Of a DNA stretch of 64,000 bases, positions 35,444-44,324 are shown piece after piece. Origin of the DNA: Bacteroidetes bacterium UBA6221 (GTDB lineage: Bacteria; Bacteroidota; Bacteroidia; Chitinophagales; Chitinophagaceae); contig DISB01000020.1 of assembly GCA_002421685.1 (NCBI GenBank), positions 1-64,000 of the forward strand, read 5' to 3'. The notes beneath the pieces are model-generated. The model was not told the DNA's origin and searched no databases. It saw nothing but the letters and a program-made list of their open reading frames with translations. Every line of letters begins with the position of its first letter. Position 1 is the first letter of the stretch. The translations under genes were made by a program, and so were the position numbers.

Positions 35444-36823
35444 CTACATAGCTTGTGTGGTAGCTCCTGTTTCAGTCAATTCGTGTAGTTGGCCGTTGCC
35501 GTTATGCAGCTTTAGTGGCAGGATAATGTTGAATTTCGTGCCCTCTTTCACCTTACTTTCCAGCACTATCTTACCACCGTGTTGTTCCACTATCTGCTTA
35601 CAGATGTTGAGCCCAAGGCCGTGAGATTTTTCACCCTTCAATCCTAACCTGCCGGCCTTTGAGAACCTGTCGAACAGGAACGGTTGCAGGTCTTCAGGTA
35701 TTCCAATACCGTCGTCGGCCACGGTAACAGTGATGTGTTCCTTATCCTGGAGCAGGGACAAGTGTATCGTGGCGCCTTCTTCAGTGAATTTTATAGCGTT
35801 TCCTATCAGGTTATCAAACACCCGCGCCATTTTGTCCTGGTCAATAGATGCTGTAACGATGGTTTCGGGAAGTGTCAGCAACAGTTTCTTGTCCTTTACC
35901 TGGTGCGACCATTGCTGCTGCACTTGTGATAGTAACAGGTTCAGGTTGGTCTCTTTCAACTGAAGGCCCTGGGCGCTTTCGCCTTTCACTATCAGTATCA
36001 GGTCGCGGATGATATTGCGCGCGTCATTACAGGCTTCGAGTATCATGTCGGAATACTGGTCGCGCTCGCCAAGAGAAGTGCCGGGCGTTTTTGACAGTTC
36101 TACCAGGGCCGTGATACTGTTAAGCGGGCTGCGAAGGTCGTGGGCTACTATACCCAGCATTTCCGTTTTTAACTGGCCTATTTTAGTTATCTCATGATTA
36201 TTGCGCTCTATCTGTTTCAACTGTATAAAATAGTTGGCATGATAAGAATAGAGCATACGGGATATGAAATAAAAGCCGATAACAATAATAGCCCCGGAGA
36301 AAAGGTTAACGACAATAGTTTCTGCATCGTCCAGCAGGTAGCCAAGCCCCAGGGCGAGCCCTGCAAAAGTGATTGCTGTTGCGGTGAGCGCGCTCCTGAC
36401 ACTAAATAACCAGGATACCGCCACAAACAGCAGGCCAAACATAAACATGGTCATGTTATCTGCAGGGCTGCGGCCAGAGATAAAAGACATCCACATCATC
36501 CCGAATATGATGATCAACGGATAGCTGGTACCAATGAAACGTTTGAGCGTGAGCCTGTGCCTGATGGACAGGCGCTTTACATAGTTAGTGGCTATGAAGT
36601 ATAACAAAGACGTAGCCAGTAATGCCGTAAAAGCATACAGGTATTGAGTTCTGTTGGGTACACCAGAATAGTCAACAAACAAGCAGGATACAAGCGCCAG
36701 TATACAAACCGTAATAATAAGCAGCGAACTGAGACGCGCCACCTTAAGATTCTGGTTGATAACAAAGAGTTTAAAAGGTATTGCGTATTTATCGCTTACT
36801 GAACTAAATATATATAATCTCAT
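35444..36823 (-). CDS. Membrane sensor histidine kinase, orphan
   Basis: 459 residues. About six hydrophobic segments in residues 30-190 form a membrane sensor with very short loops. HisKA follows with phospho-acceptor H228 in VAHDLRSPLNS, then HATPase_c: N-box near DNLIGNAIKF, G1 VADDGIGIPEDL, G2 KSHGLGLNICKQIVEQHGG. There is no response regulator gene next to it, and no periplasmic sensor domain, so it may sense a membrane or internal signal. The ~30-residue tail after the kinase domain is unremarkable. Confidence 0.88.
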   Translation of the reverse strand: MRLYIFSSVSDKYAIPFKLFVINQNLKVARLSSLLIITVCILALVSCLFVDYSGVPNRTQYLYAFTALLATSLLYFIATNYVKRLSIRHRLTLKRFIGTSYPLIIIFGMMWMSFISGRSPADNMTMFMFGLLFVAVSWLFSVRSALTATAITFAGLALGLGYLLDDAETIVVNLFSGAIIVIGFYFISRMLYSYHANYFIQLKQIERNNHEITKIGQLKTEMLGIVAHDLRSPLNSITALVELSKTPGTSLGERDQYSDMILEACNDARNIIRDLILIVKGESAQGLQLKETNLNLLLSQVQQQWSHQVKDKKLLLTLPETIVTASIDQDKMARVFDNLIGNAIKFTEEGATIHLSLLQDKEHITVTVADDGIGIPEDLQPFLFDRFSKAGRLGLKGEKSHGLGLNICKQIVEQHGGKIVLESKVKEGTKFNIILPLKLHNGNGQLHELTETGATTQAM

Positions 36824-36863
36824 ACACTCTCCCTCTATGGTCCGTGTTCTGTTGCAAGTTTAG

Positions 36864-36871
36864 CAAAATTA
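36864..36871 (-). promoter_or_regulatory. Possible -7 element for the histidine kinase gene
   Basis: On the minus strand TAATTTTG matches TAnnTTTG, 40 bases before ATG 36823. The rest of the 290-base gap to 37114 shows no gene. Confidence 0.4.
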
Positions 36872-37113
36872 TTTATATGTGCAAATTATTAAGAATAACA
36901 TATTGCCCCAAGCCTTGTTTTATGTAGCGGTGTTACTGTTTGTATTTTTAAAGCAAATTAAACAACAGGGATAAACAGTTGTTATGACAGTTGATGATAT
37001 ACTAAGTGAACCGAAGAAATAGAATATTTACGTGGCAGCACGTATTGTGTTCCGTGTAGTTTTTTTGTACATTTAAAAATACTCATCTTTTGACCCTGTA
37101 AAAAACGAAAAAT

Positions 37114-37326
37114 ATGAACAATACATTGTACATAACCAACCGCACAGGCAAGCCCATGCTGGCTACCATATCAGACAATTATACTGGCAACGACTTGGTG
37201 AAGTGTGAACTGCAGCCGGGCACCAACGAAATAGAAGTGGACAACCTGGACACAGGAACTTATTACATCAGCCTGGTAAATCACAACAACGATATTATCT
37301 ACAAAGAGAAGATCATCAAGAACTAA
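37114..37326 (+). CDS. Stand-alone 70-residue protein resembling a T9SS sorting tail
   Basis: 70 residues with no signal peptide. The pattern (LYITNRTGKPMLATI, LQPGTNEIEVDNLDTGTYYI, then a strand ending IYKEKIIKN) matches the beta-sandwich of T9SS type A C-terminal sorting domains, which usually end a large secreted protein with ...GxYxxxxxxx...xKKxxxxK. Here the whole protein is that domain, beginning with its own ATG. It could be a cytosolic relative, a decoy, or a remnant of a lost secreted protein; no coding remnant is visible upstream. Its stop overlaps that of the MFS gene by four bases. Confidence 0.65.
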   Translation: MNNTLYITNRTGKPMLATISDNYTGNDLVKCELQPGTNEIEVDNLDTGTYYISLVNHNNDIIYKEKIIKN

Positions 37327-38600
37327 ACTTGTCTATATGGCTCCCGGTTCTTCTTCCAGGGACGTAACCACGGGTGTAGTATGCACGATTCCGGAAGGTC
37401 TTTATTGCCCAGGGCTTTGTGTAGCTTATAGCCGGTCCACAGGCAGGAGAGTATGATGGCTATACTGATATAGCCCGTGATATCATAATGCTCAATTGTA
37501 TTTTGCGGCGTCTTTACTACTATCAATCCCGCCGCTACCGATGCCATGCCGACTGCAAGCTGCTGTATGGAGGAATTAATATTCATGAAACTGCCACGGC
37601 GGGATGGGGGTACTGTCTCGCTGACGATTGCCTGCGCCGGTATGGCCCGCCCTGTAGAAACAACAAACCATAAGCCGGTAATGCATAACACGAAATAAAA
37701 TGGTATGCGCGGCATGTTAGTAATGAGCGCTACGGGTATGACGGCCAACAATATCATGTAGGTGAACAGCCTGAACTTGCCCAGCCTGTCTGCCCATTTA
37801 CCTATGATGGGTGAGGTAAACAGTGTAAGCGCCCCGCCAACCATGTATATCAGTGGTGTTTGTACATTGGTGAAACCAACGTTCAACTCCATAAAAGGAA
37901 CCAGGAAAGGGATGATAAGAAAATGCCCCATCATCATCGAGGCCATTAATAATATGCCCAACCGCTGGTTTTTGTCTTTCACTATATCTACCAATACCCT
38001 GACAGGAGTAAACTTCCTTACATTCCCGCCTGTTTTGTGCCCGGTCATGTTGGGGATGTATTTTACAAGTAGTGGCATCAGTATGGCTCCCAATATCACC
38101 ACGAAATAAAAAGGTGCATGCCAGCTGAAGAACTTGGACAAGTACAGCCCGAAGGGCACGCCGAATACGGATGCGGCTGAGAAGGCGGCCATGATGACGC
38201 CCATGGCGCGACCACGCCGCTCAAAGGGTACAAGGTCGGCCACGATGGAAAGTACCTGTGCGCCGATGAGCCCGCCAAATAATCCCGCGGCTATACGGGC
38301 GCCCATTAGCATGGCATACGATACCGATATGGCGCAGAGCAGTGTGCAAAATAAAAATCCGCCATAAGCGAACAGCAGTAATCCCTTCCTGTCGAACCTG
38401 TCGACAAGCGAAGCGGCGAAAAAGCTGGACAGCGCAGCGCTGAAGGTGTAAGCTGCCACCAGCATGGAAAACTGCTGTGCGTCTATATTTAGATGCGGCA
38501 TCAGGAAATTTCCCAGGGGCATCATGATCATAAAGTCCATGATATGGGTAAAGTTGACCGAGGCCAGAAGCAGTAATATGGTCCTTTCTTCTTTCTTCAT
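37323..38600 (-). CDS. Major facilitator superfamily transporter
   Basis: 425 residues with twelve predicted membrane segments in two halves. It begins TILLLLASVNFTHIMDFMIMMPLG, has the SLVDRFDRKGLLLFAYGG loop (MFS motif A variant) near 65, ADLVPFERRGRAMGVIMAAFSAASVFGVPFGLYL near 120 (drug-efflux-like motif C region) and GKWADRLGKFRLFTYM near 265. It resembles the arabinose/drug exporter branch (AraJ/YdhP-like). Substrate unknown. A weak -7 (one mismatch) lies upstream. Confidence 0.88.
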   Translation of the reverse strand: MKKEERTILLLLASVNFTHIMDFMIMMPLGNFLMPHLNIDAQQFSMLVAAYTFSAALSSFFAASLVDRFDRKGLLLFAYGGFLFCTLLCAISVSYAMLMGARIAAGLFGGLIGAQVLSIVADLVPFERRGRAMGVIMAAFSAASVFGVPFGLYLSKFFSWHAPFYFVVILGAILMPLLVKYIPNMTGHKTGGNVRKFTPVRVLVDIVKDKNQRLGILLMASMMMGHFLIIPFLVPFMELNVGFTNVQTPLIYMVGGALTLFTSPIIGKWADRLGKFRLFTYMILLAVIPVALITNMPRIPFYFVLCITGLWFVVSTGRAIPAQAIVSETVPPSRRGSFMNINSSIQQLAVGMASVAAGLIVVKTPQNTIEHYDITGYISIAIILSCLWTGYKLHKALGNKDLPESCILHPWLRPWKKNREPYRQV

Positions 38601-38685
38601 TTTTGATGTGCGGGCGGCAAAGTTCAGGTTATTCCGATTCAGAAAAAAATGGCAATCATCAGAATAAATAATAGGCTTATAAATA

Positions 38686-39237
38686 TTATTCCCCGTTGTG
38701 GACCGTTACCAGGCCTGCCAGCAGTTCCCTGAGGTCTCCCTGGGGGATGCTCAGCACAGGGTGCAACTCGGTGTCCCTGTTCAGGTGGGCATTGGGGTCT
38801 TCGTCACCTGTCGCCGGAAGTTCGTTGCCCGCGTTGCAGTGGGCTGTTAGTGTGGTACCTTCCCTTTTGATAATGATAGTCTCTTCTCTCTGCTCGCCGG
38901 TGCCATTGCCCGACGGAGAATACGCAGTTTGCAGCAGCATGGATATACTCTCGCTAAGTATATCCGGAAAAAAGTCATACTGTATTTTTTCAATGCCGAT
39001 CCACATGCCAGGATCGTTGTCTGCTGCGTTTAGGGATGATATGCGTATCATATCGCCTACACGTGCGCTACGGCGTAGCGGGCCACCCTTACGGTCGGTA
39101 AGGGCTATATCGTAATTGCCGGGAAACAAATGTTGCCAGTCGTTCACATCCAGCAGCCTGTCTTTGGCCAGCAGGAACAGGTCGCGGGCGTCATCTATTT
39201 CGGCAACTGTCGTACTCACTTCCATACACACGGGCAT
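38686..39237 (-). CDS. Hypothetical protein
   Basis: 183 residues; I do not recognise a family. The first ~60 residues are helical with VAEIDDARDLFLLAKDRLLDVNDW, followed by a strand-rich stretch (YDIALTDRKGGPLRRSARVGDMIRI, MWIGIEKIQYDF) and a loop with acidic and polar residues. No signal peptide or membrane segment, so cytosolic. ATG 39225 (Met5) is an alternative start. It lies alone between the MFS gene and guaB. Confidence 0.6.
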   Translation of the reverse strand: MPVCMEVSTTVAEIDDARDLFLLAKDRLLDVNDWQHLFPGNYDIALTDRKGGPLRRSARVGDMIRISSLNAADNDPGMWIGIEKIQYDFFPDILSESISMLLQTAYSPSGNGTGEQREETIIIKREGTTLTAHCNAGNELPATGDEDPNAHLNRDTELHPVLSIPQGDLRELLAGLVTVHNGE

Positions 39238-39351
39238 TGATGTATAGTAAAATTCGTTTCAATTGTGGAATTAATCTCATTTATTTATCCGCAGGTGTTA
39301 ATAACTGTGGCACGAAGTTTAGAGCTTCTCGGCAAGGGTTTAATCACTAAG

Positions 39352-39380
39352 AAGGGTATGCATATAGTGTGCATACCCTT
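39352..39380 (-). terminator. Probable guaB terminator
   Basis: Perfect 11-bp stem AAGGGTATGCA / TGCATACCCTT with a 7-base loop, 27 bases downstream of the guaB stop; weak T run after it. Confidence 0.6.
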
Positions 39381-39407
39381 TAGTCTTATCGAATAAAAGT
39401 TGACAGA

Positions 39408-40877
39408 TTACCTGCTATAATTCGGCGCTTCCTTGGTTATTACTATATCGTGCGGATGACTTTCGGCCATACTGGCTGAGGTAATACGGATGAATTGCGC
39501 ATCGTTCTGCAGGGCCTTTATGTCTTTGGCGCCACAATAGCCCATACCGGCCCGCAGGCCACCTACGAATTGCTGGGTGATCTCGTTTAATGTTCCTTTG
39601 TACGGTACGCGGCCCACTATGCCCTCGGGCACCAGTTTCTTTATGTCGGCCTCATTGTCCTGGAAGTAACGGTCTTTAGAGCCTTCCTGCATTGCCTCTA
39701 CCGAGCCCATACCCCTGTAAGACTTGAATTTACGGCCCTCGTAGATGATTGTTTCGCCCGGGCTTTCTTCCGTTCCGGCGAAAATAGAACCCGCCATGAT
39801 GGCGGAGGCGCCTGCGGCTATGGCCTTCACCATATCACCGGTGTAGCGTATGCCGCCGTCGGCTATTACGGGTATATTGCTGCGTTTGAGCGCTGTTGCA
39901 GCTTCCATGATGGCAGTTAACTGCGGGGCGCCTGCTCCCGTTACCACGCGGGTGGTGCAAATGGAGCCGGGTCCTACACCCACTTTCACCGCATCAGCGC
40001 CTGCATCGGCAAGTGCTTTGGCCCCGGCGGCAGTAGCAATATTTCCGCCAATGACCGGCAGTTTTTTGAAGGTTTTCTTCACCAGCTTCACCATATCAAT
40101 TACGCCTTTGGAATGGCCGTGGGCGCTGTCGAGGGTAATGATATCCACATTGGCATTTATTAATGCCTCTACACGTTGCAGCGTATCCGACGTAATGCCG
40201 ACTGCTGCGCCCACCAACAACCTGCCCGTTCCGTCTTTGGCTGCATTGGGGTGGCTTTTCAGGTGCAGTATATCGCGGAAGGTGATGAGGCCTTTCAGTT
40301 TACCGCTACGGTCTACTATAGGCAGTTTTTCTATTTTGAATTTTTCAAGGATGCTTTCCGCTTTTGCCATACTGGTACCAATGGCAGCTGTTACGAGGTT
40401 CTCTTTGGTCATCACCTCACTTACGGATTTCCGCATGTTTTTCTCAAAACGCAGGTCACGGTTGGTAAGTATGCCCACCAGTATATTCCCCTTGCCTACT
40501 ATGGGTATGCCGCCTATACGGTTATCGCGCATCAGCTTTACAGCGTCTGCCACAGTAGCGTCGGGGGTAAGCGTTATGGGGTCTGTTATCAGCCCGCTTT
40601 CGCTGCGTTTTACCTTACGCACCTGCTCTGCCTGGCGCTCAATGGTCATGTTTTTATGCAGAATGCCGATGCCGCCTTCACGGGCCAGGGCGATGGCCAG
40701 CGGTGCTTCTGTTACCGTGTCCATAGCCGCCGACATCATGGGGATGTTCAGCTTAATGTCTTTTGTCAGTTGAATGGTTGTGTTGACCTCGCGCGGGAGC
40801 ACCTCGGAATAGGCGGGTGCCAGCAATACGTCATCGAAAGTAAGGCCTTCGCCGTAGAATTTAGATTTTGCAGCCAT
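39408..40877 (-). CDS. guaB: IMP dehydrogenase
   Basis: NAD-dependent oxidation of IMP to XMP, the committed step to GMP. 489 residues from ATG 40877. N-terminal GLTFDDVLLAPAYSEVLPRE is canonical; two CBS domains (~95-205) follow; the catalytic loop GPGSICTTRVV carries the active-site Cys near 303; then DGGIRYTGDMVKAIAAGA and the flap near SYRGMGSVEAMQ with a YF-Q continuation. Two residues further upstream is a TTG that is part of the -7 element, so ATG is the start. Together with purA and the nucleoside phosphorylase it marks purine metabolism in the window, though the genes are far apart. Confidence 0.96.
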   Translation of the reverse strand: MAAKSKFYGEGLTFDDVLLAPAYSEVLPREVNTTIQLTKDIKLNIPMMSAAMDTVTEAPLAIALAREGGIGILHKNMTIERQAEQVRKVKRSESGLITDPITLTPDATVADAVKLMRDNRIGGIPIVGKGNILVGILTNRDLRFEKNMRKSVSEVMTKENLVTAAIGTSMAKAESILEKFKIEKLPIVDRSGKLKGLITFRDILHLKSHPNAAKDGTGRLLVGAAVGITSDTLQRVEALINANVDIITLDSAHGHSKGVIDMVKLVKKTFKKLPVIGGNIATAAGAKALADAGADAVKVGVGPGSICTTRVVTGAGAPQLTAIMEAATALKRSNIPVIADGGIRYTGDMVKAIAAGASAIMAGSIFAGTEESPGETIIYEGRKFKSYRGMGSVEAMQEGSKDRYFQDNEADIKKLVPEGIVGRVPYKGTLNEITQQFVGGLRAGMGYCGAKDIKALQNDAQFIRITSASMAESHPHDIVITKEAPNYSR

Positions 40878-40880
40878 GTG

Positions 40881-40888
40881 CAAAGATA
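40881..40888 (-). promoter_or_regulatory. Promoter -7 element abutting guaB
   Basis: On the minus strand TATCTTTG matches TAnnTTTG and ends only three bases before ATG 40877, predicting a leaderless guaB mRNA. No -33 TTTG at the usual distance. Confidence 0.6.
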
Positions 40889-40979
40889 TATCAGCGTTTG
40901 AAAAATGAAAAATCAGTTTTCAAAATATCGCAATAGACTTATTTCGACGTACTTTTAGCCAGGTATAAACGCATGAAGT

Positions 40980-42284
40980 ATGTATAACCCGAAACTGGCT
41001 TTTGCCGCTAAAGAAGACAGGGAATCCTTCCAGTACAAGGCTTTGCAGCAATTACTGGCGTATCTCCGCAGCAATTCTCCCTTCTACCAAAGGCTATTCA
41101 AAGAACATAATATTGATATTAATAATGTCCGCTCGCTGGCTGATATGACCTTTCTGCCTACCACCACCAAAAGCGACATGCAGGAACATAACTGGGAATT
41201 CCTCTGCGTACCGGAAACAAGTATAAAGGAGTACACAGCTACATCGGGCACCATGGGTAAGCCCGTTACCATAGCGCTTACCGACAACGACCTGCATCGC
41301 CTGGCATATAACGAGGAGCAATCCTTTTTATGCGCCGACGGGCAGAAGGAAGATATTTACCAGCTTATGCTCACGCTCGACAGGCAGTTTATGGCCGGCA
41401 TAGCATATTACCAGGGCATCAGGAAACTGGGTGCTGCATTGGTACGCACAGGCCCGGGGCTGCCGCAGTTGCAATGGGACACTATATTCAGGCTGCAATC
41501 CAACAGTATCGTTACTGTACCTTCTTTTATGCTAAAGCTGATTGAATATGCGCATGAGCATCAGATAGACCTGAAAAAGACCCCGGTAAAAAAAGCCATA
41601 TGCATAGGCGAAAGCATACGCAATGCCGATTTTGAACTGAATACTCTTGGCCAGAAGATATATGGCGAGTGGCCATTGCATTTGTACAATACCTATGCCT
41701 CTACGGAAATGCAAACCGCCTTTACTGAGTGTAATGCCGGGGTAGGAGGGCATGAACAGCCCGACCTGGTAATTATGGAGATACTCGACGACCATGGCAA
41801 ACCCTTGCCGCCCAACCAGTTTGGCGAGGTGACCATTACTACGCTGGGGGTAGAGGGTATGCCGCTGTTGCGCTACCGCACGGGGGATATTTGTACCTAT
41901 TACGAAACCAAGTGCTACTGCGGCAGAACGTCAAGAAGGTTGTCGCCTGTGCTGGGGCGTAAACAGCAGATGATAAAATATAAGGGGACGACGCTATATC
42001 CGCCTGCAATATTCGATATCCTGAATAATATCGGCTATGTACGCGAGTACGTGGTAGAGACTTTTACCAACGACCTGGGCACTGACGAATTGAAGATACA
42101 CATCCATACACCGCTGCCTATAGACGACTGCGAAGCAAAACTGAAACCCGAACTGCAAAGTAAGTTGCGGGTAGCGCCACTGCTTCAATTTCATTCGGGC
42201 GGTTCCATACAGCACATACAGTTTCCGGAAGGCAGCCGGAAGCAGGTAAAGTTCCTGGACAACAGGGAGAATAAACTGGACTGA
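40980..42284 (+). CDS. PaaK-like AMP-dependent ligase
   Basis: 434 residues of the phenylacetate-CoA ligase branch of the ANL superfamily. SIKEYTATSGTMGKPVTIALT near 81 is the phosphate loop; YNTYASTEMQTAFTEC near 238 includes the adenylation Glu; YRTGDICTYYETKCYCGR near 298 carries the adenine-ribose Asp and a Cys pair as in PaaK; the C-terminal lid has IKYKGTTLYPPAI. It starts with residues like LAYLRSNSPFYQRLF typical of PaaK. No other phenylacetate pathway genes are near, so the acid may be different. The DUF1697 gene begins one base after its stop. Confidence 0.85.
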   Translation: MYNPKLAFAAKEDRESFQYKALQQLLAYLRSNSPFYQRLFKEHNIDINNVRSLADMTFLPTTTKSDMQEHNWEFLCVPETSIKEYTATSGTMGKPVTIALTDNDLHRLAYNEEQSFLCADGQKEDIYQLMLTLDRQFMAGIAYYQGIRKLGAALVRTGPGLPQLQWDTIFRLQSNSIVTVPSFMLKLIEYAHEHQIDLKKTPVKKAICIGESIRNADFELNTLGQKIYGEWPLHLYNTYASTEMQTAFTECNAGVGGHEQPDLVIMEILDDHGKPLPPNQFGEVTITTLGVEGMPLLRYRTGDICTYYETKCYCGRTSRRLSPVLGRKQQMIKYKGTTLYPPAIFDILNNIGYVREYVVETFTNDLGTDELKIHIHTPLPIDDCEAKLKPELQSKLRVAPLLQFHSGGSIQHIQFPEGSRKQVKFLDNRENKLD

Positions 42285-42285
42285 T

Positions 42286-42828
42286 ATGGCGAAATACATT
42301 GCTTTTCACCGGGCGATAAATGTATCGGGTAGCAAAATCATTAAGATGGCACACCTGAAACAGATGTATGAGGATATGGGCTTTAAGAATGTTGCGACTT
42401 ATATCCAGAGCGGTAACGTGTATTTTGAAGCAGCCAAAGGCAATAATGATACCCTCTCGAAGAAAATAGAAAAATACCTGGAGAAAGAATTGGGGTACAA
42501 TGTAGAGACCATGGTGCGCACTATTGCAGAATTACAAACCATTGCCGACACAGACCCGTATAAAAATATTGAAGATGACGGCAATGCCGTAGTATATATC
42601 GGCTTTTTGTCGGACGAACCGGCAAAAGAGCAAAAAGAATTATTGCAGAGTTTCAATAACGACGTGGACGAGTGTACTGTTAAAGGCAAAGAGGTCTATA
42701 TACTTCGTTACCGGGACAGGGGAAAAGAAAAGTTTGACAATAAACTGGTAGAAAACAAGCTAAAAGTGAAGTGCACTACCCGTAACCGTAAGACGCTATA
42801 TAAATTACTGGAACTATATAAAGACTGA
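42286..42828 (+). CDS. DUF1697 protein
   Basis: 180 residues matching DUF1697: YIAFHRAINVSGSKIIKM near the start (family RGINVGG), LKQMYEDMGFKNVATYIQSGNVYF near 25, and the late EVYILRYRDRGKEKFDNKLVENKL with TTRNRKTLYKL at the end. The family function is unknown; the signature Arg is replaced by His-Arg here. Two genes (ligase and this one) form one unit closed by a hairpin right at the stop. Confidence 0.88.
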   Translation: MAKYIAFHRAINVSGSKIIKMAHLKQMYEDMGFKNVATYIQSGNVYFEAAKGNNDTLSKKIEKYLEKELGYNVETMVRTIAELQTIADTDPYKNIEDDGNAVVYIGFLSDEPAKEQKELLQSFNNDVDECTVKGKEVYILRYRDRGKEKFDNKLVENKLKVKCTTRNRKTLYKLLELYKD

Positions 42829-42853
42829 AAGGCGCGGAGTATTCCACGCCTTT
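42828..42853 (+). terminator. Terminator after the ligase-DUF1697 pair
   Basis: 10-bp stem AAAGGCGCGG / CCACGCCTTT with one mismatch, six-base loop, ending in TTTCTT. Confidence 0.7.
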
Positions 42854-42964
42854 CTTACACCCACTTATCAAACCATTAGAAACACTCACATCAAATTCCT
42901 TACATCACAACACAAAGGTAAGCTGCCCTTCGCCGGATATAGGTGATGAATGTTACATTTGGTA

Positions 42965-43210
42965 ATGATGTTTGTCATTGAGCGGGCATGGTGTTATTAT
43001 TGTTCAGACTACCGTTTTCCTCTCTTTCCAGCGAATGAAGAGCATCTTCATAGCTTGGGGGTAGGTTTGATATTCACTGTCGCATTTGCTATAAATACGA
43101 GAGCGGGCAATGCATTATTATTTTTTAATCTGGCATCTTTATGGTATATTGTTGTCGGAACCTTGAGTAGTTCTATACAGGTAGTACTTCTGCTCATTCT
43201 ACGTTTTTAA
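42965..43210 (+). CDS. Possible small membrane protein
   Basis: In the 470-base gap between DUF1697 and the sterol desaturase, a frame of 81 residues starts three bases after a perfect TACATTTG (42954-42961). It contains two hydrophobic stretches (GLIFTVAFAI and ALLFFNLASLWYIVVGTL, then VVLLLIL) after a Cys/Tyr-rich start. No family is recognised and codon use is not convincing. It may be a real small protein, or the promoter may be chance. The rest of the gap shows nothing. Confidence 0.25.
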   Translation: MMFVIERAWCYYCSDYRFPLFPANEEHLHSLGVGLIFTVAFAINTRAGNALLFFNLASLWYIVVGTLSSSIQVVLLLILRF

Positions 43211-43299
43211 TAATAAACGGTCCTGATTTTATTGCGCAGTCATTCCCTGGTACAGGCTGTTATTTCATCTGAACGGACCTTGTATAAAGTTACTGATTC

Positions 43300-44295
43300 A
43301 TGAAGTTTGTTTATTTCATCCCTTATTTTATTCCTGCTGCTATAATTATCATCACCATCGAGGTTATCATGAGCATCCGGCACAACAAGCACCTGTATGA
43401 ATGGAAGGACTCGGCAGCTAGCGCCGGCGTGGGTATTGGCGCAGTATTGATGCAGGTATTGACAAAAGCCGGCACATTAGCTGTATTTACATTAATGTTT
43501 GAGCTTTTTGCCCCTGTAAGGGAAGCACTAAACTATACCGCGACATTTGGGCAAAACTGGCTGGGCACTGCCTGGTGGGTGTGGGTGCTGGCCATCATCG
43601 GCGACGATTTTAACTTTTACTGGCACCACCGGTTTGCGCATACTGTCCGTATCTTATGGGCTGCCCATATTCCGCATCATTCATCGGAATATTTCAACTT
43701 CGGAACGTCATTCCGCAATAGCTGGACGATATTTTTCATTAAGCCTGTTTACTGGCTGTGGATGCCTGCTTTGGGTTTTCACCCGGTGATGGTACTGATG
43801 GCCTTGTCCATTAACTCCCTATATCAATTTACACTACATTCATTATCGGTACCACACCTGGGCTGGTTCGAGAAAATCTTCAACACACCGCAACTGCACC
43901 AGGTACACCATAGCAGGAATTTCGCCTATATGGATAAAAATTTCGGCGGTATCCTCATTATATGGGATAAACTGTTCGGCACATTCCACAATGGTCGCGA
44001 TGGGCAAATGAGGTATTTTGGTGTTACTAAACCGCCCAATAGCTATAACCCGGTAAAGATCATCACTCACGAATTTGAGAATATATGGCAGGACGTGCGC
44101 GGTGCAAAAACGCTTAAAGACAAGCTGAACTTCATATTTGGCGCACCGGGCTGGAGCCCCGATAAATCGACCCTTACTGTAAGGGAAATGAGCAAGATAG
44201 TGCGTACGCAAAATAGTACACGCCCAGCCGGGCAGAAAGACGCTCTCCGTCAAATAAAGTCTAAACACAGTTTAGAAAAAGAGCGTGTGCTGTAA
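43300..44295 (+). CDS. Sterol desaturase/fatty acid hydroxylase family membrane protein
   Basis: 331 residues. Di-iron enzyme of the family: the His clusters are WHHRFAH with H109, H110, H114; AAHIPHHSSE with H123, H126, H127; and LHQVHHSRN with H200, H203, H204, matching HX3H, HX2HH and HX2HH. Four to five membrane segments precede and separate them. In bacteria such enzymes hydroxylate or desaturate lipids such as hopanoid, carotenoid or ornithine lipid; which applies here is unknown. It is followed after 29 bases by a MerR-type regulator in the same direction. Confidence 0.9.
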   Translation: MKFVYFIPYFIPAAIIIITIEVIMSIRHNKHLYEWKDSAASAGVGIGAVLMQVLTKAGTLAVFTLMFELFAPVREALNYTATFGQNWLGTAWWVWVLAIIGDDFNFYWHHRFAHTVRILWAAHIPHHSSEYFNFGTSFRNSWTIFFIKPVYWLWMPALGFHPVMVLMALSINSLYQFTLHSLSVPHLGWFEKIFNTPQLHQVHHSRNFAYMDKNFGGILIIWDKLFGTFHNGRDGQMRYFGVTKPPNSYNPVKIITHEFENIWQDVRGAKTLKDKLNFIFGAPGWSPDKSTLTVREMSKIVRTQNSTRPAGQKDALRQIKSKHSLEKERVL

Positions 44296-44312
44296 TATTT
44301 AAACTGCCTCCT

Positions 44313-44320
44313 TATTTTTG
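44313..44320 (+). promoter_or_regulatory. Promoter -7 element abutting the MerR gene
   Basis: TATTTTTG matches TAnnTTTG and ends four bases before ATG 44325, giving the regulator its own near-leaderless transcript separate from the desaturase. Confidence 0.55.
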
Positions 44321-44324
44321 CATC

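Noticed and set aside
39850..40773. 307-residue plus-strand frame
   Set aside because: Antisense to guaB, Ser/Met-rich shadow.
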